DNA from: Streptomyces mashuensis
GTDB lineage: Bacteria; Actinomycetota; Actinomycetes; Streptomycetales; Streptomycetaceae
Assembly (NCBI RefSeq): GCF_014654785.1
Contig: NZ_BNBD01000001.1
Location: 496,001-560,000, forward strand
Reading direction: 5' to 3'
DNA: 64,000 nt
Shown: positions 28,276 through 37,713 of the stretch, one piece after another
Layout: each line of letters opens with the position of its first letter
Position numbering within the stretch: the first letter of the stretch is position 1
The notes under the pieces: model-generated
What the model saw: only the letters and a program-made list of their open reading frames with translations
Database searches by the model: none
Told to the model about the DNA's origin: nothing
Program-made: the position numbers and the translations under genes

Positions 28276-30141
28276 TCAGCCCACGTCGAACGCGTTGCGC
28301 AGCCCCAGCCGGTACCGCCACGCGTCCTGCCGCTTGAGCGCCTCCAGCTCCGGCGCCCGGTACAGCGGCGTCACCGTGCACCGTTCGGCGCCCGAACCCG
28401 CCGCGTCCAGCAGCGCGTTGACCGCCTCCCGGGCCGTGGCGTTGGCGCCCTCCATGGTGGCCAGGTCGATGTCGCAGGCCACGTAGTCGCCGCACAGGAA
28501 CAGGTTGGGGACCGCGGTGCGGGCGGTGGGCCGGTGGTACCAGGTGCCCACGGGGTGGATGAGCAGCTGCTCGTCGTTCTCCGGCCGCGGCCCGCCCGGG
28601 CTGACGGCCGGGTCGAGGAACCACGAGTGCAGCACGCTGTCGCGCAGCACCGTCCGGCCCGTGTCGTTCAGCCCGGACTTCAGCTGCACCCACACCTCGC
28701 GGGCGACCTCCTCCGGGGTGCACTGCTTGGCGGTCTTGCCGTAGAGGATGCCGGGCCGGTCCCACTCGGAGACGTCCACGGAGAGGCAGTCGGCCACCGA
28801 GCCGTCGCCGTAGTCGGCCCGGAAGTCGCGGCCGCGCCAGTACTGGGCCTGCGAGACGGAGGTCAGCGACCAGGGCGTGTCGATGTGGTTGACGTGGCCG
28901 TGGATGATGGGCGTGGGCTCGGTGAGGTAGAACTGGATGCCCGTCATCCAGTCGGTGCGCAGCCGGTCGCAGGCCGCCAGCTGCGGGTCAGCGGCGCGCA
29001 GCCCGGCGTTCCAGGTGGTGCGGGCGTGCTCGACGGGCATGGCGGAGACGAAGTGGTCGGCCGTGACGGACCGGCGGGCGCCGGAGGTGTCCTCGACGAC
29101 CGCCTCGGCGACGCGGCCCCCGGCCAGGCGCAGGTCGCGGACCGCGCAGCCGAGGCGGAAGGTCACGCCGAGGGAGCGCAGGTGGGTCACCCACGGGCCG
29201 ATCCACGCCTCGTTGGTGGGCGCGTTCAGGACCCGGTCGGGCTCGCCGTCGGCGCCGCGGCCCATCGCGTTGTAGAGGAACGCCTCGATGCAGGTGGCCA
29301 CGGTGCGGGTGCTGGCCACCTCGGCCTTGGTGGCGATGATGTTGCGCGTGATGCCGATGGCCAGCAGCTGCCGGTAGTTCTCCGACCGCCCGGCCGCCCC
29401 CAGGTAGTCGAACCACGGCACGCGCTCCCAGCTGCCGTTCCGCCGCTGCTCGCAGCTGGTGAACCAGACCAGCAGGCGGCCTGCGAAGTGCGCGACCTCG
29501 TGGGCGGGCAGCCCCTGGAACGTCTCGGCCAGCGCCGTCACCGTACGGAGGAACGCCTCGGGGGTGAGCACGGGCGGCGGCTGCCCGATGCTGCGGAACG
29601 GCAGCCGGATGTCCTCGCGGCCGCCGGTGCGCGCCAGCATCACCTCGGTGGAGGCGACGAGGTTGTCGTGACAGCCGTTGCTGTTGCCGGGGAAGGGGAT
29701 ACGGCGGAGGGTGTCCGGCAGGTTGCGGTAGAAACCGGGGATGAAGCGGAAGCCGTGCTCCCCGGGTAACGGCCGGCGGCCGCCCCGGGCGCTGCCGGGC
29801 ACGTCCATGCTGCGGGCCTTGCCGCCGAGCGCGGTCTTGCGCTCGTAGACCGTGACGTCGAAGCCGCGCTCGGCCAGTTCGTGGGCGGCCGTCAGGCCCG
29901 CCACGCCGCCGCCGAGGACGGCGACGGTGGGGGCGGCGGCGCGCCGGGCTGGGCTTCCGGCGGGACGGGGCGCGGCGTGCGCCGTGCCGGTTGCCGTGGT
30001 GACGGTGGCGGCTGTGGCGGCTGTGGTGACGACGGCCGCGAGGCCGCCGGCGAACCGTCTGCGTGTGGTGCCGTTGCTGCCGCCGGGTCCGTGATCCGTC
30101 GTGGGTGCCGTGCCGGTGCTGGTGTCCGTGGGTCGCGCCAT
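28276..30141 (-). CDS. Tat-exported FAD-dependent amine oxidase-family protein
   Basis: The 621-residue protein has a twin-arginine signal (TTRRRFAGGLA, residues 25-35, followed by an Ala/Thr-rich hydrophobic segment and AHA). A Rossmann FAD site follows: VAVLGGGVAGLTAAHELAERG with the acidic YERK end. The C-terminal FLCGDYVACDIDLATMEGANATAREAVNALL is the second FAD contact. It is related to phytoene desaturase/HpnE-like flavoproteins. The substrate is unknown, and the Tat signal places it outside the membrane. ATG 30141 follows GAGGGGG. The 199 bp upstream separate it from the divergent pterin dehydratase gene. Confidence 0.82.
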   Translation of the reverse strand: MARPTDTSTGTAPTTDHGPGGSNGTTRRRFAGGLAAVVTTAATAATVTTATGTAHAAPRPAGSPARRAAAPTVAVLGGGVAGLTAAHELAERGFDVTVYERKTALGGKARSMDVPGSARGGRRPLPGEHGFRFIPGFYRNLPDTLRRIPFPGNSNGCHDNLVASTEVMLARTGGREDIRLPFRSIGQPPPVLTPEAFLRTVTALAETFQGLPAHEVAHFAGRLLVWFTSCEQRRNGSWERVPWFDYLGAAGRSENYRQLLAIGITRNIIATKAEVASTRTVATCIEAFLYNAMGRGADGEPDRVLNAPTNEAWIGPWVTHLRSLGVTFRLGCAVRDLRLAGGRVAEAVVEDTSGARRSVTADHFVSAMPVEHARTTWNAGLRAADPQLAACDRLRTDWMTGIQFYLTEPTPIIHGHVNHIDTPWSLTSVSQAQYWRGRDFRADYGDGSVADCLSVDVSEWDRPGILYGKTAKQCTPEEVAREVWVQLKSGLNDTGRTVLRDSVLHSWFLDPAVSPGGPRPENDEQLLIHPVGTWYHRPTARTAVPNLFLCGDYVACDIDLATMEGANATAREAVNALLDAAGSGAERCTVTPLYRAPELEALKRQDAWRYRLGLRNAFDVG

Positions 30142-30340
30142 GGTCCGCCCCCTCGCCGCCTGCCGCCCGTAACGTGCGCTGTCCGGCGCGGGAGCATAGG
30201 GGCGTCCCCCGTACCCCGGAAGGGCCCTGGCGCCGCGTGCGGCCCACGGGTCGCAGTTTGGCGCGAAAGCTCTGCCGTCCCGTGGGACCCTTGGCCCACC
30301 GTCAAGCGGAATCAAGCGGAACACGGCGAAGGGAAGGGCG

Positions 30341-30646
30341 ATGGCAGTGGAGCCGCTCTCGCAGAAGGACGTGGAGGAACGCCTCCAGGAACTGCCCGGC
30401 TGGAGCACGGACGGCGACCGGATCACGCGGACGTACTCCTTCGACGGCCACCTCGCGGCGGTGGCCATGGTGGTGCACGTCGCGCGGATCCAGGAGGAGC
30501 TGAACCACCACTCCGACCTGACGCTGGGCTACAACACCGTCCGCCTGGCGGTGAACACCCACAGCGCCGGCGGCAAGGTGACCGACCTGGACCTGGAGCT
30601 GGCCCGGCGGGTCGAGGCGGTCGCACCGGCGCACGGCGCCGGCTGA
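30341..30646 (+). CDS. 4a-hydroxytetrahydrobiopterin dehydratase (PCD/DCoH family)
   Basis: This 101-residue protein of normal family length has ELNHHSDLTLGYNTVRLAVNTH, containing the conserved HH and the following NxVxxxxxTH active-site pattern. It regenerates the quinonoid pterin cofactor used by aromatic amino acid hydroxylases. ATG 30341 follows GAAGGGAAGGG at suitable spacing. No hydroxylase gene is in the window. Confidence 0.9.
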   Translation: MAVEPLSQKDVEERLQELPGWSTDGDRITRTYSFDGHLAAVAMVVHVARIQEELNHHSDLTLGYNTVRLAVNTHSAGGKVTDLDLELARRVEAVAPAHGAG

Positions 30647-30664
30647 CCACGGCGGACGAAGAGG

Positions 30665-30703
30665 CCCGGGGCGGGCACGCCGATGCGGCGCGCCCGCCCC
30701 GGG
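30665..30703. terminator. Bidirectional terminator after pterin dehydratase gene
   Basis: CCCGGGGCGGGC (30665-30676) pairs with GCCCGCCCCGGG (30692-30703) around a 15-nt loop, between convergent genes. Confidence 0.75.
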
Positions 30704-30721
30704 GCGTTCGTTCCGGTGCCG

Positions 30722-31564
30722 TCAGCTGATGTCGAACTCGGCCGGGTCCGGGCCGAGACGGGTGCCGCTGTCCAGGCCGGCGATGGCGGCCATGTCCTCG
30801 GCGTCCAGCTCGAAGCCGAGCACGTCGACGTTCTCCCGGATGCGGGAGGGCGTCACCGACTTGGGGATGACGACGTTGCCGAGCTGGAGGTGCCAGCGCA
30901 GGGCGACCTGGGCGGGCGACTTGCCGTGCTTGGCGCCGATGCGGCCGAGCACCGGCTCGTCCAGCAGGCCGCGGCCCTGGCCCAGCGGCGACCAGGCCTC
31001 CGTGGTGATGCCGTGCTTGGCGTGGACGGCACGCAGCTCGGCCTGCGGGAAGTACGGGTGCAGCTCCACCTGGTTGACGGCGGGCACCAGCGACGTCTCG
31101 CCCAGCAGGCGCTCCAGCTGCGCCACGGGGAAGTTCGACACGCCGACGGCGCGGGCGCGGCCGCTCTCGGCGATCTCCTCGAAGGCGCGCCAGATGGCGA
31201 GGTAGTCGTCGCGCATCGGGCGCGGCCAGTGGATGAGGTAGAGGTCGATGTAGTCGAGGCCGAGGCGGCCCAGGGAGGCGTCGAACTCGCGGAGGACGTT
31301 GTCACGCGTCCACGTCTCGGAGGCGCTGTTCCACAGCTTCGTGGTGACGAACAGCTCCTCCCGGGCGATGCCCGAGGCAGCGAGCGCCTTGCCCGTACCC
31401 TCCTCGTTCTCGTAGATGGCGGCCGTGTCGATGCTGCGGTAGCCGGCCTCCAGGGCGGTGGAGACGGCGGCCGTGGCCTCGTCGTCGGGCACCTGCCACA
31501 CGCCGAAGCCGAGCTGGGGCATCTCGACGCCGTTGTTGAGGGTGATGGTGGGGATCTCGCTCAC
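30722..31564 (-). CDS. Aldo/keto reductase
   Basis: The 280-residue AKR has its catalytic tetrad visible: Asp and Tyr in SIDTAAIYENEEG, Lys in FVTTKLWN and His in LYLIHWP. The C-terminal VIPKSVTPSRIREN binds NADPH. It resembles 2,5-diketo-D-gluconate reductase-type AKR5 enzymes with broad carbonyl-reducing activity. The start is taken as GTG 31564 (VSEIPTITLNNG), with AAGGA upstream; longer readings add non-homologous sequence. Confidence 0.88.
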   Translation of the reverse strand: MSEIPTITLNNGVEMPQLGFGVWQVPDDEATAAVSTALEAGYRSIDTAAIYENEEGTGKALAASGIAREELFVTTKLWNSASETWTRDNVLREFDASLGRLGLDYIDLYLIHWPRPMRDDYLAIWRAFEEIAESGRARAVGVSNFPVAQLERLLGETSLVPAVNQVELHPYFPQAELRAVHAKHGITTEAWSPLGQGRGLLDEPVLGRIGAKHGKSPAQVALRWHLQLGNVVIPKSVTPSRIRENVDVLGFELDAEDMAAIAGLDSGTRLGPDPAEFDIS

Positions 31565-31712
31565 GAGCAGTCGATCCTTACGTCTGTCGACAGTGCTTAC
31601 CCCCGGCACAACCGACGGATTCCGGATCGCATTCCCGCCCCGCCGCACGAAATCGCCCACATGGGTCACAGGGCCGTCAGCCGGCTGTCGTCCCGCTGTC
31701 CTCCGGTTGTCG

Positions 31713-33536
31713 TCAGAGGCGGTAGAGCGCTTCCACTTCCGCCGCGTACGCCTTCTCCACCGCCTTCCTCCGGAGTTTGCGGGTGGGGGTGAGCAGTCCT
31801 TGCGCCTCGGTGAAGGGCCCGCCCAGGATGCGGAAGGCCCGGATGGAGCCGGCGGGCGGCGCGGCGGCGTTGGCGGCCACCACCGCCCCGCGTATCTCCG
31901 CCTCCAGCTCCGGGTCGCGCACCAGTTCGGGCGGCGCGGTGGCGGCCCGGCCGCGCACGGCCAGCCAGTGGGCCACGGCGATGGCGTCGAGCGTGACGAG
32001 CGCAGCCACGTACGGCCGCCCGTCGCCGACCACCAGGCACTGGCCCACCAGCGGATGGGCCCGCACCCGCTCCTCCAGCGGCAGCGGCAGCACCCGCTCG
32101 CCGCCGGAGGTCACCAGGACCTCCGCTGCGCGCCCGGTCACGGTCAGATAGCCGTCGTCGTCCAGCTCGCCGAGGTCGCCCGTGGCCAGCCAGCCGTCGC
32201 GCAGCACCGCCCCGGTCGCCCGCGGGTCGCCCAGGTACCCGGCGAACACCTGCCCGCCCCGCAGCCACACCTGCCCGTCGTCGGCGACGCGCACCGACGT
32301 CCCGGGCACCGGCCGGCCCACCGTGCCGAACCGCGGCGCCTCCGGCGGGTTCGCCACCGCGGCCCCGGTGGTCTCCGTCAGCCCGTACCCCTCCAGCACC
32401 GTGATCCCGGCACCGGCGAGGAACAGCCCCAGCCGCCGCTCCAGCGGCGACCCGCCGGACACCGCGTGCCGCACCCGCCCGCCCAGCGCCTCCCGGACCC
32501 GGGCGTAGACGAGCCGGTCGAACACCTGGTGCTGCACCCGCAGGGCCGTGCCGGGCCCCGGCCCCCGCCCGAGGGCCCGTTCCTCCAGGGCCTCGGCGTA
32601 CCGCACCGCGGCCTCCACCCCCTTCTCGAACGGCCGCGCCCTCCCCTCCAGCTCCGCCGCCCGCCGCGCCGAGGCGAACAGCTCCTCGAAGAACCACGGC
32701 ACCGCCAGCACGAACGTCGGCCGGAACTCCCGCAGCACCGGCAGCAGCGCCTCCGCCGCCGGCTGCGGCTGGTGCCCCAGCTTCACCCGCCCCCGCACCG
32801 CCGCCACCTGCACCATGCGCCCGAAGACATGGGCGAGGGGGAGGAAGAGCACGGTGGACGCCTCGTCCCCGGGCCGGGAGCGGAACACCGTCGCGTAGCG
32901 GCGGACGAGGTTGTCGCTCTCGGCCATGAAGTTGGCGTGCGTGAGCACACAGCCCCGCGGCCGGCCCGTGGTGCCCGAGGTGTAGATGACCGTGGCCGGC
33001 GCCTCGGGGGTGAGCGCCCGGCGGTGCCGCTCCACCACCTCGTCGCCCACGCCCGCCCCGGCCGCCGTCAGGTCCTCCAGCGCCCCGGCGTCCAGCTGCC
33101 ACAGCCGGGTCAGCCCGGGCAGCCGGTCGATGACCGAGCCGACGGTCATCGCGTGGTCCTCGTGCTCCACCACGCACGCCGACACGTCCGCATCCCGCAG
33201 CACCCAGAAGACCTGCTCGGCCGTCGACGTGGGGTACAGCGGCACGGTCTGGGCACCGATGCACCAGAGCGCGAAGTCGAAGAGCGTCCACTCGTAGCGC
33301 GTGCGCGACATGATGGCCACCCGGTCGCCGAACCGCACCCCCTGCGCGAGCAGCCCCTTGGCCAGCGCCAGCACCTCGTCGCGGAACGCCGCCGCGGTCA
33401 CCTCCCGCCAGCCGCCGCCGGTCCGCCGGCCCAGCGCCACCCGGCCGGGTTCCTCGGCGGCATGGTCGAACACCACGTCCGCCAGGCCCCCGGTCCGGGG
33501 CGCCCCCACCAGGGGTGGGACGGTGAACTCGCGCAC
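31713..33536 (-). CDS. Long-chain acyl-CoA synthetase (FadD15-like)
   Basis: The 607-residue AMP-forming ligase activates fatty acids as acyl-CoA. The adenylation P-loop is VIYTSGTTGRPRGC, followed by EGYGLTETTGA, WLATGDLGELDDDGY and the C-terminal TPTRKLRRKAVEK lysine region. The N-terminal VREFTVPPLV is typical of FadD15 relatives in actinomycetes. GTG 33536 is preferred because GAGGAGCGAGAGG lies just upstream; an alternative GTG at 33563 has no such site. It is 148 bp upstream of the co-directional aldo/keto reductase gene. Confidence 0.88.
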   Translation of the reverse strand: MREFTVPPLVGAPRTGGLADVVFDHAAEEPGRVALGRRTGGGWREVTAAAFRDEVLALAKGLLAQGVRFGDRVAIMSRTRYEWTLFDFALWCIGAQTVPLYPTSTAEQVFWVLRDADVSACVVEHEDHAMTVGSVIDRLPGLTRLWQLDAGALEDLTAAGAGVGDEVVERHRRALTPEAPATVIYTSGTTGRPRGCVLTHANFMAESDNLVRRYATVFRSRPGDEASTVLFLPLAHVFGRMVQVAAVRGRVKLGHQPQPAAEALLPVLREFRPTFVLAVPWFFEELFASARRAAELEGRARPFEKGVEAAVRYAEALEERALGRGPGPGTALRVQHQVFDRLVYARVREALGGRVRHAVSGGSPLERRLGLFLAGAGITVLEGYGLTETTGAAVANPPEAPRFGTVGRPVPGTSVRVADDGQVWLRGGQVFAGYLGDPRATGAVLRDGWLATGDLGELDDDGYLTVTGRAAEVLVTSGGERVLPLPLEERVRAHPLVGQCLVVGDGRPYVAALVTLDAIAVAHWLAVRGRAATAPPELVRDPELEAEIRGAVVAANAAAPPAGSIRAFRILGGPFTEAQGLLTPTRKLRRKAVEKAYAAEVEALYRL

Positions 33537-33635
33537 CCTCTCGCTCCTCGCGACGCTCCGCACAGCGCCGTGACCGTACCCGATCCCACCGGGCCCCGAA
33601 CCCCCTTCGCCCGCCGTTCTCCACCCGGCGCCGCG

Positions 33636-34568
33636 TCAGGCGGTGCGCAGCACCACCTTCCCCTCGTTGCGGCGGGACTCGACGAGTCCGTGGGCCTCCG
33701 CCGCGGCCTCCAGCGGCAGTTCCGCGTGCACCCGCGGCCGTATCCGCCCGGCCGCGAACAGCTCCCACAACTCCCGCCGCCACCGCTCCATCAGCTCCGG
33801 CCGCTCGCGCGCGATCAGGGCCATCTGGAAGCCGATGGCCGACTTGGCGCCCACCAGCAGGTCGTACGCCTGGATCGTGCCGCCGCCCGAGCTGTACGCC
33901 ACCAGCCTGCCGCCCGGCGCCAGTGCGGCCACGGCCGGCCCGAGCAGCTCGCCGCCGACCGCGTCCAGCACGATGTCCACCGGCTCGCCCCACGACTCCT
34001 GGTCGTACGTCACCACCTCGTCGGCGCCCAGCGACCGCACGAAGTCCGCCTTGGCCGCCGACCCGACCGCCGCGACGACCCGGCCCGCGCCCCGCGCCTT
34101 GGCCAGCTGCACCGCCAGATGCCCGGCACCCCCCGCCGCGGCCGTGACCAGCACCGACTCGCCCTCGGCCGGGCGCGCCGCCTCGTACGCGCCCCACGCG
34201 ACGAGCCCCGTCCGGACCAGCGCCACGGCCTCCACCGCGCTCGCCCCCGCCGGGATGAGGGAGGCCATGGCGGCGCCGAGCACCGCGTGGTCGGCGTAGG
34301 CGTCCCGGAAGCACAGGCCCGTGACCCGGTCGCCCACCGCGAACCCCGCCACCTCCGGGCCCACGGCGACGACCTCGCCGGCCACCTCGCCGCCGGGGCC
34401 CGCCGGCAGCGGCAGCCCGCCCTCGCGGACCTTCCGGACGACCGGCAGCGTCACCCCGACCGCCTCCGTCCGCACCAGCAGCTCACCCGGACCGGGCTCC
34501 GGCACGGGAGCCTCCTCCAGCCGCAGCACCTCGGGCCCGCCGGTCTCCTCATAACGCACGCGCCGCAT
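33636..34568 (-). CDS. Zinc-type alcohol dehydrogenase/quinone oxidoreductase (QOR-like MDR)
   Basis: The 310-residue medium-chain reductase has VRYEETGGPEVLRLEEAPVPEPGPGELLV at the N terminus, the catalytic-domain segment GGEVAGEVVAVGPEVAGFAVGDRV, and a Rossmann AAAGGAGHLAVQLAKARGA. Zinc ligands are absent, as in NADPH:quinone reductases. The minus-strand start at 34568 (MRRVRYEE) follows GGGGGTGG. The divergent MarR gene and the paired operators between them suggest that MarR represses this gene and that a quinone- or electrophile-like ligand releases it (inference). Confidence 0.88.
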   Translation of the reverse strand: MRRVRYEETGGPEVLRLEEAPVPEPGPGELLVRTEAVGVTLPVVRKVREGGLPLPAGPGGEVAGEVVAVGPEVAGFAVGDRVTGLCFRDAYADHAVLGAAMASLIPAGASAVEAVALVRTGLVAWGAYEAARPAEGESVLVTAAAGGAGHLAVQLAKARGAGRVVAAVGSAAKADFVRSLGADEVVTYDQESWGEPVDIVLDAVGGELLGPAVAALAPGGRLVAYSSGGGTIQAYDLLVGAKSAIGFQMALIARERPELMERWRRELWELFAAGRIRPRVHAELPLEAAAEAHGLVESRRNEGKVVLRTA

Positions 34569-34602
34569 GCGCAACCACCCCCGACTCACTCGATCCGCAA
34601 TC

Positions 34603-34619
34603 CGTTGGCATCTCCAACG
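34603..34619. promoter_or_regulatory. MarR-type operator 1
   Basis: CGTTGGCATCTCCAACG is a perfect 6-bp inverted repeat with a 5-bp centre, in the divergent intergenic region. It shares its half-site with the second operator 26 bp away. Confidence 0.75.
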
Positions 34620-34645
34620 TTGGCGATACCCACGTTACACGACTT

Positions 34646-34662
34646 CGTTGGGAAGTCCAATG
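34646..34662. promoter_or_regulatory. MarR-type operator 2 overlapping the marR promoter
   Basis: CGTTGGGAAGTCCAATG repeats the CGTTGG-n5-CCAAyG pattern with one mismatch. It lies just upstream of a TAGGCT -10-like box (34671-34676) that ends 6 nt before the regulator ATG, so a bound repressor would block autogenous transcription. Confidence 0.72.
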
Positions 34663-34682
34663 GATTCCGCTAGGCTTGCCGC

Positions 34683-35186
34683 ATGGCAGCCGAACCCAAG
34701 GCCCGGACCGCCCCCGCCGCCCCCGAGGCCCCGCCCAGCCCCAGCCCCAGCCCCGAGCCCGCCCTCGCCCGCGTCCAGGCCCTCCCCAGCTGGCTCCTCA
34801 ACCGCGCCTCCGCGCGCGGCCGCCGCCTGGTGACCGAGGCCCTCGCCCGCGACGGCATGCGCATGGCGCACCACGCCGTGCTCTCCGCCGTCGCCGACCT
34901 CGGGCCCGTCGCCCAGGCCGAGCTGGGCCGCACCACCGGCTTCGACCCCAAGGACATGGTCGGCCTCCTCAACGACCTCCAGGCCCAGGACCTGGTCAGC
35001 CGGGCCCCCGACCCCGCCGACCGGCGCAAGAACGCCATCACCATCACCCCCGCCGGCCGCCGCCGGCTGGCGAAGCTGGCCGAACTCGGCGACGAGGCGA
35101 ACGAGGCCCTGCTGGCCCCCCTCACCCCCGCCGAGCGCACCCTCTTCGTCGCCCTCCTCACCCGCGTGGTCGAGGGCGACGACTGA
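34683..35186 (+). CDS. MarR-family transcriptional regulator
   Basis: The 167-residue protein has a Pro/Ala/Ser-rich 30-residue N-terminal tail, then the winged helix of MarR proteins: MAHHAVLSAVADLGPVAQAELGRTTGFDPKDMVGLLNDLQAQDLVSRAPDPADRRKN contains the recognition helix and the DRRK wing. ATG 34683 lies 6 nt after a -10-like TAGGCT, which suggests a leaderless transcript. It is expected to bind the two CGTTGG-type operators upstream and control the divergent quinone reductase gene. Confidence 0.9.
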   Translation: MAAEPKARTAPAAPEAPPSPSPSPEPALARVQALPSWLLNRASARGRRLVTEALARDGMRMAHHAVLSAVADLGPVAQAELGRTTGFDPKDMVGLLNDLQAQDLVSRAPDPADRRKNAITITPAGRRRLAKLAELGDEANEALLAPLTPAERTLFVALLTRVVEGDD

Positions 35187-35294
35187 ACGACGGCCGAACT
35201 GCGTCAAATCCCCGGCACCGCCCTACCGAATCTGGTGGGATGTCACATCTGGACGGCCTGACGGAACAGGAACGGAACAGGAACGGGGTGTCGC

Positions 35295-37697
35295 GTGAAA
35301 CTGCAGCAACTGCACTACACCTCCACCGCCGCCGCCCCCACCCCCAACGGCTCCGGCTTCCGCTTCACCGCGGCCAGCCCCGAACTGCCCATCACCCTGC
35401 TCGGCGAGGCCGAGCAGCTGATCGGCTACGAGCCGCCGCTCGACGCCCCCGCCTGCCCCTCGCCCGAGGAACTCGCCGACTTCCCCGTCGCGTTCAGCCA
35501 CAACCGGCTCTCCGACGGCAGCCGGCTGCTCTGCCGCACCGTACGCACCGGCCCCGGCCGCGGCGGCCGGCACGGCAACTTCCACGCCCACGCCGTACGG
35601 CTCCCCGAGGGCGGCGGCCTCCCCGGCGGGCTGCTGCCCATCGAGGCGTGGGAGTCACCGACCTGGGCCGACCGCACCCCGCCCGGCGGCGTCCCCGAAC
35701 CGCTCGTCGCGGTCGTGCCCGCCCGGCGCATCGGCAAGAACGGCCTGCTGGAGTTCGTCCGGTCCCGCGCCGAGCGCCTGGAGCCCTTCCTCACCGACGT
35801 CCGCACCCTCTTCCGCACCCCCGACGCGCAGCAGATCCTCGTCATCGAGCGGGACAGCACCCACATCGCGTACTGGATCGCCGTCGCCAGCGCCGTCCTC
35901 CCGCGCGACCTCGCCGACCGGCTCACCTTCACCACCTACACACGCCGGCCCATGCTCGCCCGCCAGCAGATCGTCGGCGCCTACCCCGACGCCGACTTCG
36001 ACTTCGTCTCCGCCGCCGCCCAGCACCGCTACCGCGTCCACGACTGCACCGGCGGCCCCTCCAGCCCCGCCCGCGCCGAGCGCGACCTGTGGGCCGCCGT
36101 CGCCGCCCGCATCTGGCTCGCCGGACAACCCGCCCTCTTCGCCGAGGCCACCCGCCGCTCGGCCCCCGGCGAGCCCCACGACGACGGCGACCGGCTCGCC
36201 GCCCTCGCCGCCCGCGAAGGCATCCTCCTGGAGTCGAACGGCCGTACGGCAGCGGCCCGCTGGGTCCGCGACCACGGCGGGCGCGGCGACCGCGGCAGCC
36301 TCGACGCCGGCCGCCTCGACCAGCTGCTGACCACCATCGCCGCCGGCGGCAGCGACCGCACCCCCGAGGAATGGACGGTCCTCGCCTCGCTCACCGGCGC
36401 GTTCACCGGCGCCGTGCCCCGCTCCACCACCGCGCCCCTGCGCCGCGACCTCCACGCCGAGCTGCGCCGCGCCGCCGCCGACCCGGCCACCCCCCTCGTC
36501 CGCTTCCTCACCCTCCTCCGCCTCGCCGAGTCGCTCAAGGTCGACCACAGCCCCGTCCTGCCCGTCCTCACCGCCCGCGTCACCGCCGTCCTCCTCGACG
36601 AGCGCGCCCCCGACCGCAAGGTCGTCCGCACCGCACTCGACGCCCACGCCCGGCTGCGCGCCGCCGTCCTCGACGCCCTCGACCGGACCGCCGCCACCCA
36701 GGACCCGCGCCCCATCGCCCGGCTGCTCGCCGCCGAACTCCCCGGCGCCGACCTCCGCGGCCGCCCCCACCTGCGCATGGCCGCCGCCCTCGCCGACGGC
36801 CTCGGCCCCCTCACCGACGGCCTGCGGCCCGACGACACGCCCGTCACCCCGCCCGACCGCCCCGCCCTCCTGCGCACCCTCCTCAAGACGGCCGGCCCCG
36901 AGCACCAGGACACCCCCTCCGTCGTCCGCACCGCGTTCCGGCTCGCCTGGGGCGACACCCCCCTCACCACCGCCCAGGCCGATGCCCTCCTGCCCGGCCT
37001 GCCCGACGGCTGGTACCGCGCCGAGGGGCTCGCCGAGACGTTCGTCCGCACCGCCCTGGACAGCGCCCCCGACGACCCCCTGGCGCCCGGCCTCGCCAAG
37101 GACCTGCTGCGCGCCCTGCTCATGGGCGGCGCCGACCTCGCCACCCGCGACCGGGCCGCGCTGCTCCTCCTCGAACACGCCGGGGAGCTGGCCGCCGGCG
37201 CCTGCCCGCCCGGCACCACCGCGGAGATCGTCGGCCTGCGCCGCCAGGCCGCCCCGCTGGAAGCAGCCGTCGACGACCGGCTGAGCCGGGCCCTCGCCCG
37301 CCGGCTGCTGTCCATGGACCCGCCCCCCGCGCCCAGCGAACTGCCCGACCTCATCCACTCCGGCGACGAGCCGCTGCTCCGCGCCTACGCCCGCGAGGCC
37401 CGCGGCGAAACCGTCGGCGCCGGCCTGCGCTCCACCCCCACCTACGCCGCGGTCTGCTTCGTCGCCTGGCACACGGCCCCCGGCGTCAGCCCCCTCTGGG
37501 ACGAGATCCGCGGCGACCTCCTGGCCTCCGTACTGCGGCCGGCCGTCCGCCGGATGGGCGCGGAGGAGATCGAGGAGATCCGCCACTGCCTGCGCCAGGT
37601 GGGCGGCGAGTGGGCGGAGGTCTTCCACGAGTGGGACCGCCTCGGGGTCCTCGGCCGCCTCGGCGGCCGCTGGCGGGCCCGCCCGGGCCGTACGTGA
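35295..37697 (+). CDS. GTPase-associated protein 1 (GAP1-N2)-related protein, orphan
   Basis: The 800-residue protein starts with GTG 35295. The N-terminal ~230 residues follow the GAP1-N2 style: LQQLHYTSTAA...GFRFTAASPEL, FPVAFSHNRLSDGSRLL, GRGGRHGNFHAHAVR and LADRLTFTTYTRRP. The remaining ~570 residues are mostly alpha-helical with no catalytic motif that I recognise. GAP1 proteins are described as partners of GTPases in predicted bacterial conflict or signalling systems (known from comparative genomics), but no GTPase gene is next to it here. The assignment is by memory of the family pattern. Confidence 0.6.
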   Translation: MKLQQLHYTSTAAAPTPNGSGFRFTAASPELPITLLGEAEQLIGYEPPLDAPACPSPEELADFPVAFSHNRLSDGSRLLCRTVRTGPGRGGRHGNFHAHAVRLPEGGGLPGGLLPIEAWESPTWADRTPPGGVPEPLVAVVPARRIGKNGLLEFVRSRAERLEPFLTDVRTLFRTPDAQQILVIERDSTHIAYWIAVASAVLPRDLADRLTFTTYTRRPMLARQQIVGAYPDADFDFVSAAAQHRYRVHDCTGGPSSPARAERDLWAAVAARIWLAGQPALFAEATRRSAPGEPHDDGDRLAALAAREGILLESNGRTAAARWVRDHGGRGDRGSLDAGRLDQLLTTIAAGGSDRTPEEWTVLASLTGAFTGAVPRSTTAPLRRDLHAELRRAAADPATPLVRFLTLLRLAESLKVDHSPVLPVLTARVTAVLLDERAPDRKVVRTALDAHARLRAAVLDALDRTAATQDPRPIARLLAAELPGADLRGRPHLRMAAALADGLGPLTDGLRPDDTPVTPPDRPALLRTLLKTAGPEHQDTPSVVRTAFRLAWGDTPLTTAQADALLPGLPDGWYRAEGLAETFVRTALDSAPDDPLAPGLAKDLLRALLMGGADLATRDRAALLLLEHAGELAAGACPPGTTAEIVGLRRQAAPLEAAVDDRLSRALARRLLSMDPPPAPSELPDLIHSGDEPLLRAYAREARGETVGAGLRSTPTYAAVCFVAWHTAPGVSPLWDEIRGDLLASVLRPAVRRMGAEEIEEIRHCLRQVGGEWAEVFHEWDRLGVLGRLGGRWRARPGRT

Positions 37698-37713
37698 CCC
37701 CCGGCGCGGGCCC

